A DNA stretch of 47,867 nucleotides from Dehalococcoidia bacterium (lineage in GTDB: Bacteria > Chloroflexota > Dehalococcoidia > Lucifugimonadales > UBA3495). This document shows, piece by piece, positions 1 through 7,274 of the stretch (position 1 is its first letter; every line of letters starts with the position of its first letter). The notes beneath the pieces were generated by a model. That model was not told where the DNA came from, did not search any database, and saw only the letters and a list, made by a program, of their open reading frames with translations. The DNA is taken from NCBI GenBank assembly GCA_021295965.1, contig JAGWBI010000039.1, positions 24,998 to 72,864 on the forward strand, written 5' to 3'. A program made the position numbers and the translations under genes.

Positions 1-79
1 GCAAGGCATCGAGCAAGGCATCGAGCAAGGCATCGAGCAAGGCATCGAGCAAGGCATCGAGCAAGGCATCGAGCAAGGC
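1..79. repeat. 12-bp tandem repeat array inside a coding region
   Basis: Six perfect head-to-tail copies of the 12-mer GCAAGGCATCGA followed by a partial seventh, running into the window edge, so the true copy number is unknown. Because the unit is 12 bp the array is frame-neutral. In the reading frame of the overlapping protein it encodes Gln-Gly-Ile-Glu tetrapeptides. Confidence 0.95.
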
Positions 80-193
80 CAACGCGGAATCATTGCAGCC
101 ATGTGGAGATCGGCGCAGTCCGACGAGGAACGGGCTCACATTCGGCGCATCGCAGAAGAGCACGGCGTTGCTTTGCCGGCCCAGGGGGAATAG
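2..193 (+). CDS. C-terminal end of a nuclease-like protein with QGIE repeats (partial)
   Basis: Only the last 63 codons are inside the window; the start lies upstream. The visible part is a run of QGIE tetrapeptides, predicted helical and strongly charged, followed by a tail with the pattern MWRSAQS..ER..IRR.AEEHG..LP before the TAG stop. Gln/Glu-Gly-Ile/Met-Glu runs of this kind are common near the C-terminus of Rpn-type (PD-(D/E)XK transposase-like) nucleases, which is the basis of the guess; no catalytic domain is visible. The same tail motif recurs in the small protein just downstream, which suggests a duplicated C-terminal module. The assignment to Rpn is an inference; the reading frame itself is well supported by the repeat. 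Confidence 0.5.
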   Translation, partial: QGIEQGIEQGIEQGIEQGIEQGIEQGQRGIIAAMWRSAQSDEERAHIRRIAEEHGVALPAQGE

Positions 194-227
194 GTTGGAT
201 GAGTATCCGTACTGAGGAGGCAGGGTC

Positions 228-452
228 GTGTTTTGGGCATTGGCACAATGGCAAAAGGATAAGGACGCCGCAGCAAAGGCGCGCCGGGAAATGCGCGCCA
301 AAGCTTGGGCAAAAGGTTGCTATCGCCAGGGCATTATGAATATATGGAATGAGGCGCAGTCTGCGAACGAGCGGGAATTCATTCGTCGCTGGGCCGAGGA
401 GCGCGGTATCACGCTGCCGACGGGACAGGCGTCCGACGCTACAATAATTTAG
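228..452 (+). CDS. Small protein sharing the C-terminal tail of the upstream nuclease-like protein
   Basis: A 74-residue protein starting at GTG 228 with a good AGGAGG ribosome binding site at 215-220. The N-terminal half is rich in Lys, Arg and Ala (DKDAAAKARREMRAKAWAKG) and probably helical. The C-terminal half, NIWNEAQSANEREFIRRWAEE followed by RGITLP, matches position by position the tail of the gene that ends 35 bp upstream (MWRSAQSDEERAHIRRIAEE followed by HGVALP). It may therefore be a stand-alone copy of that tail, either a remnant of a duplicated nuclease gene or a real small partner that competes for the same contacts. No enzymatic motif is present. It is probably cotranscribed with the upstream gene. 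Confidence 0.55.
   Translation: MFWALAQWQKDKDAAAKARREMRAKAWAKGCYRQGIMNIWNEAQSANEREFIRRWAEERGITLPTGQASDATII
440..445 (+). promoter_or_regulatory. -10-like TACAAT upstream of rseP
   Basis: TACAAT lies about 40 bp before the rseP start codon, inside the end of the preceding small gene. No convincing -35 is present. Similar TACAAT or TGCTACAAT boxes stand before several other genes of the window. Confidence 0.3.
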
Positions 453-486
453 TCGCACGAACCAATCGAACACACTGTTTTTGCTT

Positions 487-1884
487 ATGGATTCTTGGCT
501 GATTGCGCTGGCATCGTTCATACCGATGCTGTTGCTGCTGGTGGTGGTGCATGAACTGGGGCACTTTTGGTCGGCCAAAGCGTTTGGCGTCAAGGTGCTG
601 GAGTTTGGCGTTGGCTACCCGCCGCGCGCCTTCGGCATCTATACCGGGCGCACCGAGACGCTGCTGGCCCCGACCACAGTCTGCCTCAACGGGTCGCTGG
701 GAGCCATCCAGCCGGGGCAGGTGGTGCGCGTCCTGTCCGGTGAAACCGCCGATGGGGAACTGGTGGCCCGGTACGTCGAGCTGCGGAATGCCGGTCAACG
801 GGAGGGCCTTTTGGGATCTCTGGCCCGCCTGGCTGGATTCGGCGGCGAGTCCCGGCGGGACGAAGTCGTGGAACGTCCCAACAGTCGCCGGCTGGCGGAC
901 GTGGAGAGCGACGAGTACCTGCGGCATGAGGGCCGAATCCGTGAGGTTCATCCCGACCGCATCGTTCTGGCCGACATGATCTACTCGGTCAACTGGCTGC
1001 CCCTGGGCGGGTTCGTGCGGCTGTCCGGTGAGAACAATCCGGCCGCGCCGCGCAGCCTGGCCCGCCGGGGATTGGGCCAGCGGGCGGTGGTACTGGCGGC
1101 CGGTTCGGTGATGAACGCGATATTCCCCATCGTGGCCTTCGCCATCATGTTCATGATCCCTCACACGGAGCTGGTGGGCGGCACAGTGGAAATCACTCAG
1201 GTCGCGCCGGGTTCGCCGGCGGAAACGGCGGGCCTGCAAGCCGGCGACCGGGTGGTCCAGATTGGCGATGCGCCGTTGGGATCGCCCCAGGATTTGCCCC
1301 AGGAGGTGCGGCTGTCCGCCGGCTCCGAGATGGTATGGGTGATCGAGCGCGACGGACAGCAGCAGGTGGCCCAGGTTACGCCACGAGTCGATCCTCCGGC
1401 CGGCCAGGGCGCCGTGGGCATCGGCTTTACGGTAGTGGACCAGCAGGAAGAGCGGCGGGTGGAACCGCCGTGGACCGCGGCCAGGATGGGAGTGACCAGA
1501 ACCTGGGACACCCTGGAACTGATGGGCCGGGAGATACGCGGCTGGTTCGGCGGGGGCCGAAGTCCGGAGTTGAGCGGGCCCATCGGCATCGCCCAGATCA
1601 CCGGCGAAGTCACCCGTCAGGGCGGATTCCAGGGCTGGGTGCTAGTGGCCATTCTGTTGAGCATTAACCTGGCCATACTGAACATACTGCCCATTCCGAT
1701 GCTGGACGGCGGCCGGCTGCTGTTCGTGTTCATCGAGTGGATCCGGGGCGGCAAGCGGGTTCCGTCGGAGAAAGAGGGCCTGGTGCATCTGATCGGGTTT
1801 GTGGCCCTGCTGGCGCTGGTAATCGCCATCTCCGCCAACGACATCCTGCGCCTGATACGGGGGATCAGCCCGTTGGGAGGGTGA
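487..1884 (+). CDS. rseP: RIP (site-2 type) zinc metalloprotease, M50 family
   Basis: A membrane-embedded metalloprotease that cleaves transmembrane substrates such as anti-sigma factors and leftover signal peptides. The first transmembrane helix carries the zinc motif HELGH at residues 22-26, counted from ATG 487. A PDZ domain follows at roughly residues 235-320, and the second metal/active-site motif NILPIPMLDGG lies near residue 400, followed by two more membrane segments. An in-frame TTG at 481 is an alternative start; neither has a strong Shine-Dalgarno. The protein (465 aa) is longer than many relatives because about 95 residues separate the HELGH region from the usual NWLPLGGFVRL segment. 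This insert is hydrophilic and includes GQVVRVLSGETADGELVARY. In many genomes rseP sits with dxr and cdsA, but here it stands alone. Family identity is very secure; the substrate is unknown. Confidence 0.95.
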   Translation: MDSWLIALASFIPMLLLLVVVHELGHFWSAKAFGVKVLEFGVGYPPRAFGIYTGRTETLLAPTTVCLNGSLGAIQPGQVVRVLSGETADGELVARYVELRNAGQREGLLGSLARLAGFGGESRRDEVVERPNSRRLADVESDEYLRHEGRIREVHPDRIVLADMIYSVNWLPLGGFVRLSGENNPAAPRSLARRGLGQRAVVLAAGSVMNAIFPIVAFAIMFMIPHTELVGGTVEITQVAPGSPAETAGLQAGDRVVQIGDAPLGSPQDLPQEVRLSAGSEMVWVIERDGQQQVAQVTPRVDPPAGQGAVGIGFTVVDQQEERRVEPPWTAARMGVTRTWDTLELMGREIRGWFGGGRSPELSGPIGIAQITGEVTRQGGFQGWVLVAILLSINLAILNILPIPMLDGGRLLFVFIEWIRGGKRVPSEKEGLVHLIGFVALLALVIAISANDILRLIRGISPLGG

Positions 1885-1932
1885 TCATATGGTGGTTGGC
1901 GCACCCGGACCAGAACAAGGGTGGCCCACAAG

Positions 1933-2332
1933 TTAGTCGTTGCTGAGGGTGACGGCGCCGGCGCGTCCATCGTAGGACAGGTGGAAATACCGTAAAAAAT
2001 CCCGGCCGATGATAGCAGAATGAGGTTGCCCGCCGGCATTCAGGTAAGCGCCAACAAACACGCCAGAGAAAACAACATCCAGCTCTGGCACGAAAATCTG
2101 GGCTAGGTGCATGTTCACCAGGCCTTCGCCGTGAACACCCGACACCGTTCGCTGGCTGACTACCGGCAACCGTAGCGTCATGGCGAGTTGGGAATCGACG
2201 CAACTCGTTTCTGAGGCCGGTATCCACCAGGGCCGTCCAAAGTTCCCGCACCGCTTCCCCGCGGAAGGGAATTCCAACTGCAACCTCGCTATCGAGGCTG
2301 ATCGCGACTGATAACGTTGGCCCGCGTCTCAT
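1933..2332 (-). pseudogene. Retropepsin-like aspartic protease, frameshifted at its active site (module copy 1)
   Basis: Two overlapping minus-strand frames together give a complete small retropepsin-like protease. The first frame runs from MRRGPTLSVAISLD to ALVDTG. The second continues as ASETSCVDSQLAMTLRLPVV, then SQRTVSGVHGEG, and ends with the family's IIGRDFL...YDGRAGAVTLS block. The frames change exactly at the catalytic motif near 2216-2220: GATACCGGCCTCA would read DTGAS if two bases (GC) were restored. A 2-nt deletion is therefore the simplest explanation, and no functional product is expected. The gene lies 31 bp downstream of, and on the same strand as, a small partner gene; similar pairs occur at 11986-12667 and 21565-22193. 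A sequencing error cannot be excluded from one sequence. Confidence 0.75.
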
Positions 2333-2363
2333 CAGGAAGTCGGGCTGACCTGCAAACCCACAG

Positions 2364-2612
2364 TCAGTCGTTGGCGTTGCGTTTCCTGTATGGCACGTAA
2401 GGTGGCAACGTTAGCGGCGGCTCTCCTACCTGCTTGATCAGGCAGGGGTTGCGGCCAAAGCGCTTTATTGCTACTTCGGCGGCGTCCTGGGATGTTTCAT
2501 AGACGCCAAAAAGCTCCTCATTATGAAAAATGACCCACTTGCCGAAGTGATCCAGCTCCAGATCATCTTGCATCGCTTCGTACGCTGCTAGGTTCTCTTT
2601 CAGAGTGCTCAT
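2364..2612 (-). CDS. Small DUF5678-like partner protein of the aspartic protease (module copy 1)
   Basis: An 82-residue protein starting at ATG 2612 with GGAGG about 7 nt upstream. The core HFGKWVIFHNEELFGVYETS followed by QDAAEVAIKRFG and the IKQVGEPPLTLP ending resembles the small DUF5678-type domain (GKWV, then a Gly-x-Tyr-Glu turn, a helix with Ala-Ala, and a valine-rich last strand). It has no catalytic motif, signal peptide or membrane segment. The same general pattern (GK[WV]V, GxYE, Arg-x-x-Pro, VG[FE]P) appears in the proteins preceding the other two aspartic proteases of the window, so all three may share a fold. It is the first gene of a two-gene unit whose protease is broken while this gene remains intact. 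The DUF5678 assignment is from memory of the pattern; the function is unknown. Confidence 0.7.
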   Translation of the reverse strand: MSTLKENLAAYEAMQDDLELDHFGKWVIFHNEELFGVYETSQDAAEVAIKRFGRNPCLIKQVGEPPLTLPPYVPYRKRNAND

Positions 2613-2668
2613 ATGTGAGCCTCCTACGGCGTTGCCAACGAGCGAACCGGAACTGTAAGTGTATGCTA

Positions 2669-2700
2669 ATGGCCCCCCTGCCGACGAGCAGGGGGGCCAT
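2669..2700 (-). terminator. Perfect 13-bp GC-rich hairpin between the module and the dienelactone hydrolase gene
   Basis: Arms ATGGCCCCCCTGC (2669-2681) and its exact complement (2688-2700) enclose a 6-nt loop. It lies 22 bp beyond the stop codon of the hydrolase gene on the minus strand, so a terminator is the natural reading, although no long T run follows. A TACACT box on the minus strand (2658-2663) comes next, so the palindrome could instead act as an operator for the small-protein/protease module. Confidence 0.55.
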
Positions 2701-2721
2701 TAAAACGCACGGCGATTCGGC

Positions 2722-3510
2722 TTACTTCAGGTGCTCGTTGAAGAAGGCCAAGGTGCGGGCCTGGGCGTCTTCGGCGGCGGCCTGGTTGTAGCTGTCGCGG
2801 TCGTCGCAGTTGAAGCCGTGGCCGGCTCCCGGGTACATCTTGAAGTCGTAAGACTTGCCAGCGGCATCCAACGCAGCCTCAATCTGAGTGACGTCTGCGG
2901 GCGTCGGGTTCCCATCGGTTTCACCGAAATTGCCCATCAACGGAATGCTGATGTTGGCGGTGCCGTCGATGGGGGTGACGCCGTCGCCGTAGGCGCCCAT
3001 GATAGCGCCGCCGTAATAGACTACGCCGGCGGAGAGGCCGTCGCACGCGCTGGCGGCCAGATAGACGACGCGTCCGCCCATGCAGTAACCGACGATGCCG
3101 ATCTTCTGCCCCCGGGTGCGGGGATAGGTGCGCTGCAGATAGTCAACGGTGGCGTTGATGTCGGCGATGATGCCCTGGCCGGTCAGTTCGGGCATATAGG
3201 TGTTGATGGCGGCGTCGAAGTCCTCGGGGGTGTAGCCCAGCACGGGGTTGGGGTTGCGGTCGTTGCGGTGGAACAGAGCGGGCGCCACGGCGACATAGCC
3301 CGCGGCGGCAAACTGGTCAGCCACTCGCTGTATGTGCCGGTTCACCCCGAAGGCTTCCTGGACCACGATGACGGCCGGCAGGCTGGTGCCGGCGCTAGGC
3401 GCGGGGAAGCTGACGTAGGCGGCCATGTCTCCGGCCTCGGCGATGTTGGCGCCAGATTCGCGATCTTCCATTGGGTCGGGCATTCGGATGTTTTCCCAGA
3501 ACGACGGCAT
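2722..3510 (-). CDS. Dienelactone hydrolase family protein
   Basis: A 262-residue alpha/beta hydrolase. The start is taken at ATG 3510 because GGAGGAGGA lies just upstream; a longer frame to 3570 lacks this. Family landmarks are all visible: QEAFGVN (the Glu of the oxyanion region), the nucleophile elbow GYCMGG with Cys as nucleophile, the Asp in GNFGETDGNP, and the His in GAGHGFNCDDR. This Cys-Asp-His triad is characteristic of dienelactone hydrolases, which open lactone rings such as dienelactone to maleylacetate in chloroaromatic breakdown. Many homologues act on other esters or lactones, so the substrate is uncertain. The protein should be cytoplasmic. It is apparently monocistronic, with a strong hairpin after its stop codon. 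Confidence 0.9.
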   Translation of the reverse strand: MPSFWENIRMPDPMEDRESGANIAEAGDMAAYVSFPAPSAGTSLPAVIVVQEAFGVNRHIQRVADQFAAAGYVAVAPALFHRNDRNPNPVLGYTPEDFDAAINTYMPELTGQGIIADINATVDYLQRTYPRTRGQKIGIVGYCMGGRVVYLAASACDGLSAGVVYYGGAIMGAYGDGVTPIDGTANISIPLMGNFGETDGNPTPADVTQIEAALDAAGKSYDFKMYPGAGHGFNCDDRDSYNQAAAEDAQARTLAFFNEHLK

Positions 3511-3681
3511 GGTTATTCCTCCTCCATTGGTTGCGCGAATGACAGTGATACAAGGGCGTGGCGGTGACAATGCGGAATTGCCCGCCGATAGTACCTTTCG
3601 TGCGCGGGAATTGTAACAAAGGATTGCCGGCCAAACAAGCGGGATACGGTGGCCCTGCCGAGCGACGCTCGGCGGCAGCGG

Positions 3682-3897
3682 TCACTCGCCAGGCTCCTGG
3701 GCCCGTCCGGTGCGCGTTGATTGGACCGCGGTCCGGGGCATCAGGTGTTCGAGGGTGGTCGCAGGGAGCTGATGTTGGTGGTGGTGGCGGTAACGACCGC
3801 ACTGCATGCACAGCCAGTCGTCTTTTGCGCGGTATTGGTCGTGAAGAAATAGATCGCCTCCGCAGCGGCGGCAGCCACGCAGAATGTACCGGGTCAC
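3682..3897 (-). CDS. Small zinc-ribbon protein
   Basis: A 71-residue protein starting at GTG 3897 with GGAG six bases upstream. Two Cys pairs, CRRCGG and CMQCGRY, are spaced about 19 residues apart and form a classical zinc ribbon within the first 35 residues. The remainder is rich in His, Gln, Thr and Arg and looks disordered (HHHQHQL). Single-ribbon proteins of this size are frequent and mostly uncharacterised; a nucleic-acid-binding or protein-docking role is plausible but not shown. It stands alone on the minus strand, 170 bp upstream of the hydrolase gene, and could share its transcript. Confidence 0.65.
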   Translation of the reverse strand: MTRYILRGCRRCGGDLFLHDQYRAKDDWLCMQCGRYRHHHQHQLPATTLEHLMPRTAVQSTRTGRAQEPGE

Positions 3898-4170
3898 TGC
3901 AAACTCCTGGGTCGGCCACGAGGGTTTTCCGAATCCCGCAACCGCAGGTGGGAATGTTCAGCCCCCCTATCGGTTTGGAAGCAGTGAGCCAATGATAAAA
4001 CATATGTGCTAAATTAGCAAGAAGCAGCAGGGCCTTGCCGGGATAGTGCACTATCCCGGTCATTACCATGAAAATAGCCGTCATGACGTAGGGGCAACCA
4101 CAAGGGTTGCCCCGGCTGGCGCGACCTTATTTTTTCAGTCTGCCTACGCGGCCTCGCAAGGCCATCCGCC

Positions 4171-4268
4171 GTTCCGGCGAAAGCCGGAATCCAGTAACCG
4201 AAACCGGTTGTCACTTTCACGATTCTTGCAGTTTATGGCTTCTGGACTCCGGTTTTTGCCGGAGTGAC
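4171..4268. repeat. Type-B dispersed palindromic element (REPIN-like)
   Basis: Two inverted half elements: GTTCCGGCGAAAGCCGGAAT at the left and the mirror image ACTCCGGTTTTTGCCGGAGTGAC at the right, about 98 bp overall. Each half is itself a hairpin. The same type is found at 16567-16669, with half elements at 32686-32713 and 40859-40886. Confidence 0.75.
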
Positions 4269-4313
4269 AGGGATGACGCGATTGCCCTGGGCGCAACCCA
4301 GGTTCGTTCGTTT

Positions 4314-4349
4314 GTCATTGCGAGTCCGCCTCTGGCGGATGGCAATCTC
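4314..4349. repeat. Type-A half element (REP-like)
   Basis: GTCATTGCGAGTCCGCCTCT followed by GGCGGATGGCAATCTC. It is identical to the left half of the full element at 19897-20005 and, inverted, to 19005-19043. Confidence 0.8.
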
Positions 4350-4641
4350 CAAGATACCAGGGTTTCGAGGACTATTTGGATTGGCCGGATTTGAGGAAAG
4401 TAATCCCGAGAATCCTTACAATACGGTCAATCCTGCTTCTGACGAAATCAAGGTCATTCCCTCACGCGTACCCAGTTTGTTGGCATGAGCTACGGCGGGC
4501 CCGTGGCGCGGAGCTTTGACGCAAAGACGCAGAGACGCAAAGGGACAATTGGGCTTGCGAGGGGAGTGTCCAATAATGAACCTCGAGATCCTGTTGCGTG
4601 AGCGCCATGACGGTTTGATCAAACTGGGTAAGCGTGAGAGG

Positions 4642-6297
4642 TCATTCCTGCCGGCGTTCTTCCCGCATGGTGATGATGGCCAGGGGGACCGAGGAAACCG
4701 CCACCAGCAGCAGGGCCGGAGCCGCCGCCCTGGCGAAGAAGGCTTCCTCCGCAGCGGCCCAGATGGACGACGCCAGGGTGGTGAATCCGATGGGACTCAG
4801 GATGAGGGTGGCTGGCAGTTCCTTCATGGTGAGCAGGAACACCAGCGCCGCGCCGGTCAGAATGCCGGGACGAATCAGGGGTAGCGTTACCATCACGAAC
4901 ACGCTTACCGGGCGTTTGCCCAGGCTGCGGGCGGCGTCCTCGTATTCGGGTCGCACCTGCACCAGCGAGGTCCGCAGGGATCCCACCGCCGCCGGCAGGA
5001 ACAGGGTCACGTAGGCCACGGCCAGCATGGCCAGCGACTGGTAGAGCCAAGTGGCATAATTCGCGCCGAAGAACACCAGACCCAGGGCGATGACGATACC
5101 GGGGAGGGCGAAACCGACGAAGCCCAGCCGTTCCAGCCACCGGCTGAGGACACCTGGATAGCGCACCGCCAGCATGGCGATGGGCACGGCGCAAACCACG
5201 GTGAGAGCGGCGGCCAGCGCCGAGACGCCCACGGAGTTGGCCGCCGCCTTCCACAGCAGCAACAGTGGCTCCCCGGCGGCGACGCCCCGCACCGTCCAAT
5301 ACACCAGCACCGCCACCGGCAGACCCAGTGAGACCAGGCCGACAGCGCTGCAATAGGCCAGGGCTGGCCAGCGCCAGCCTCCCAGGGGGATTGGTTCCGC
5401 CAGGCGCGACGCTCCGCCCTGGCTGCGGTAGTAGCGTCCGCTGCCGGCGTTTCGCGCCATATTCTCGCCCCACACGACCGACAGGGCCAGGACGATGAGC
5501 ACCAGCGACCAGGCGGCAGCCAGGTCGCGGCTGAACGTGTCGTACGCGATGAAAATGCTCCAGGTAAAGGTCTCATAGCGCATCATGGCGACAGCGCCGA
5601 AGTCGCTGAGGGTGTACAGAGCGGAGAGCAGCCCACCGGCCAGGATGGCCGGCCGCAGCATCGGCAGGGTAACGCTGCGGAAGGTCTGCCAACGGCTGCG
5701 ACCCAGGGCCCGGGCTGACTCCTCCAGGGTGGCGTCCATGTTCCAGAGAGCGGCGCGGACCGGCAACAGCACGTATGGGAAACTGAGGATTATGAGTGTG
5801 AAGGCAGCGCCGGGAAAACCGTAAATACTCGGAAGGCGTTCCACTCCGAAGCGCAATTCCAGCCACTCTTGCAGGAAACCGACCGGCCCCAGGCTCACCA
5901 CAATGGCGAACCCCACGATGTACGACGGCAGGGCCAGCGGCAGCATGGTGACCACGCGCCAGAAGCCACGGAAGGGCAGGTCGGTGCGCACGGTGAGCCA
6001 GGCCAGCGGCGCCGCGATGACCACGCAGCCCACCATTACCGTGCCCATGAGCGCCACGGTGCGAAGCAACACCCCAAGGATGCGGGCACGGAAGATCAGG
6101 TCGGCCGCCTCCGGGCCGGCGCCCAGTGTGCGCAGAGCCAGATAAACCGGCGCAATCAGCAGCAACGCCGCGATCAGCAGGGCCGGCGCCCAGGCGACGG
6201 CCGGAGGGCGAGCCATGCCCTCAAACAGCCAATCCCCGCCGATCCCCAGATCAATTACACGCCGGGTTGGCCCGGTTATCTTGGCGGCGAATGACAT
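4642..6297 (-). CDS. Iron(III)-type ABC transporter permease (fused two-domain)
   Basis: A 551-residue inner-membrane protein of about twelve helices. It carries two binding-protein-dependent transport permease domains, each with the cytoplasmic EAA loop that docks the ATPase: ESARALGRSRWQTFRSVTLP in the first half and DAARSLGKRPVSVFVMVTLP in the second. The duplicated layout is that of FbpB/AfuB/ThiP-type importers for ferric iron, with thiamine, phosphonate or other anions as alternatives. The linked DtxR-like gene 21 bp upstream favours a metal. No binding protein or ATPase gene is adjacent, so they must be encoded elsewhere or the set is incomplete. The start ATG 6297 has only a weak ribosome binding site; expression is probably coupled to the preceding regulator gene. 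Confidence 0.88.
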   Translation of the reverse strand: MSFAAKITGPTRRVIDLGIGGDWLFEGMARPPAVAWAPALLIAALLLIAPVYLALRTLGAGPEAADLIFRARILGVLLRTVALMGTVMVGCVVIAAPLAWLTVRTDLPFRGFWRVVTMLPLALPSYIVGFAIVVSLGPVGFLQEWLELRFGVERLPSIYGFPGAAFTLIILSFPYVLLPVRAALWNMDATLEESARALGRSRWQTFRSVTLPMLRPAILAGGLLSALYTLSDFGAVAMMRYETFTWSIFIAYDTFSRDLAAAWSLVLIVLALSVVWGENMARNAGSGRYYRSQGGASRLAEPIPLGGWRWPALAYCSAVGLVSLGLPVAVLVYWTVRGVAAGEPLLLLWKAAANSVGVSALAAALTVVCAVPIAMLAVRYPGVLSRWLERLGFVGFALPGIVIALGLVFFGANYATWLYQSLAMLAVAYVTLFLPAAVGSLRTSLVQVRPEYEDAARSLGKRPVSVFVMVTLPLIRPGILTGAALVFLLTMKELPATLILSPIGFTTLASSIWAAAEEAFFARAAAPALLLVAVSSVPLAIITMREERRQE

Positions 6298-6318
6298 TGG
6301 CGGGGCCGCCCCCGAGGT

Positions 6319-7077
6319 TTATTCGGTGTCAGCCGGGCGCACCGCGATCTGGGTGGCCACGTCGTAGCCGATGGAGACCAGGGTAGCTTCGGTTTGCACG
6401 CGCAGCACTCCCAGGTATGGCATCGCTTCCAGGAGCGTCATGTTGCGGCCCGGCACCAGCTGGGCCTCGCCCAGGAACTTCAAAAGCTCGGCATTCTCTT
6501 CCGGTACACGGTCCACGACATACGGCACGTCGCAGGTGGCGTTGTTCAGCGTCACCGCGCCGGGCGCGGCAGTCGGCGCGCCGCTGCCGGGTATCGGCCA
6601 TCCGAAGGGAGAGTGGGTCGGATGGCCCAGGCGTTCCATCAACCTGACCTCCAGGGCCGGCGACATGCCATGCTCCAGTTGATGGGCCTCGATATGCGCC
6701 TCGTGCAGCTCCATACCCAGCAATCTGACGACCAGCCACTCGGCCAGCCGGTGCCGCCGGGCGATGCTCTCGCCCTCCATCTGGCCCCGGTCGGTCAGCC
6801 GGATGCGCTTGTCCTTGCCAATATCCACCAGGCCCAGCTTCTCCATGCGTCGCAGCATACCGGCAACGGACGGCACCGAGGTACCCAATCCCTCGGTAGG
6901 CGGCAACTGGCGCAGCGCCTCCGTCAATCGGGTCAATGTGGGGATCTCCGAGTCCTCCCACATTTTGTACAGAGAGAGGAGATAGTTCTCAGTGACCGGC
7001 GACAGGCGCTCGGCGCCATTGTGCGCGTGCGTCTGCGGGTTGGCCGCGGCGGTGGTTGATTTGCGAGGACGTGGCAC
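6319..7077 (-). CDS. DtxR/MntR-family metal-dependent repressor
   Basis: A 252-residue regulator starting at GTG 7077. After a disordered N-terminus (about 25 residues), a winged-helix region (about 26-95) contains VTENYLLSLYKMWED and SVAGMLRRMEKLGLVDIGKD. It is followed by the dimerisation/metal-binding domain typical of the family, with RHRLAEWLVVRLLGMELHEA and EAHQLEHGMSPALEVRLMERLG (His and Glu ligands). The last 75 residues resemble the SH3-like FeoA domain. Proteins of this family bind Fe2+ or Mn2+ and repress metal uptake genes. Here it is followed after 21 bp by an iron-type permease, so it probably controls its own operon. The loop between the dimerisation and FeoA-like parts is longer than usual (PIPGSGAPTAAPGAVTLNN). 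Confidence 0.87.
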   Translation of the reverse strand: MPRPRKSTTAAANPQTHAHNGAERLSPVTENYLLSLYKMWEDSEIPTLTRLTEALRQLPPTEGLGTSVPSVAGMLRRMEKLGLVDIGKDKRIRLTDRGQMEGESIARRHRLAEWLVVRLLGMELHEAHIEAHQLEHGMSPALEVRLMERLGHPTHSPFGWPIPGSGAPTAAPGAVTLNNATCDVPYVVDRVPEENAELLKFLGEAQLVPGRNMTLLEAMPYLGVLRVQTEATLVSIGYDVATQIAVRPADTE

Positions 7078-7188
7078 GAATTATTCCGATGGCAGTGCGT
7101 GATTACTCATCAGATTATACCCCACTGGAAGCATAGTTATTTCGTCGCTACCGATCAGCACACGGCAATTGCATTTCTGAGAACAATA

Positions 7189-7224
7189 GGAGAAGGGCTC
7201 CTGGATGGTCAAGAGCCCTTCTCC
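7189..7224 (-). terminator. 12-bp hairpin downstream of the repeat-protein gene
   Basis: GGAGAAGGGCTC (7189-7200) and GAGCCCTTCTCC (7213-7224) form a perfect stem with a 12-nt loop. It lies about 50 bp past the stop of the minus-strand repeat-protein gene and before the regulator gene. The following minus-strand sequence is moderately T-rich. It separates the two transcription units. Confidence 0.6.
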
Positions 7225-7274
7225 AGACCCCTACCTCCCCAGCGAAGGGAGAGGAGATCTTTGGGAAACTAAAC

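Larger units (their letters stand above)
3898..4641. other. Repeat-rich intergenic region without a supported gene
   Basis: About 740 bp between the zinc-ribbon gene and the ABC permease gene. No open frame here has a ribosome binding site or recognisable product. It contains a small palindrome (GCTAAATTAGC, 4008-4018), a type-B palindromic element (4171-4268), a type-A half element (4314-4349), a 20-mer CTCACGCGTACCCAGTTTGT (4461-4480) that recurs at 31384, and a GACGCAAAGACGCAGAGACG direct repeat near 4518-4541. Confidence 0.7.

Noticed and set aside
1-79. Regular short repeats at the left edge as a possible CRISPR array
   Set aside because: Units are 12 bp and directly adjacent with no unique spacers; they translate as QGIE in an open frame.
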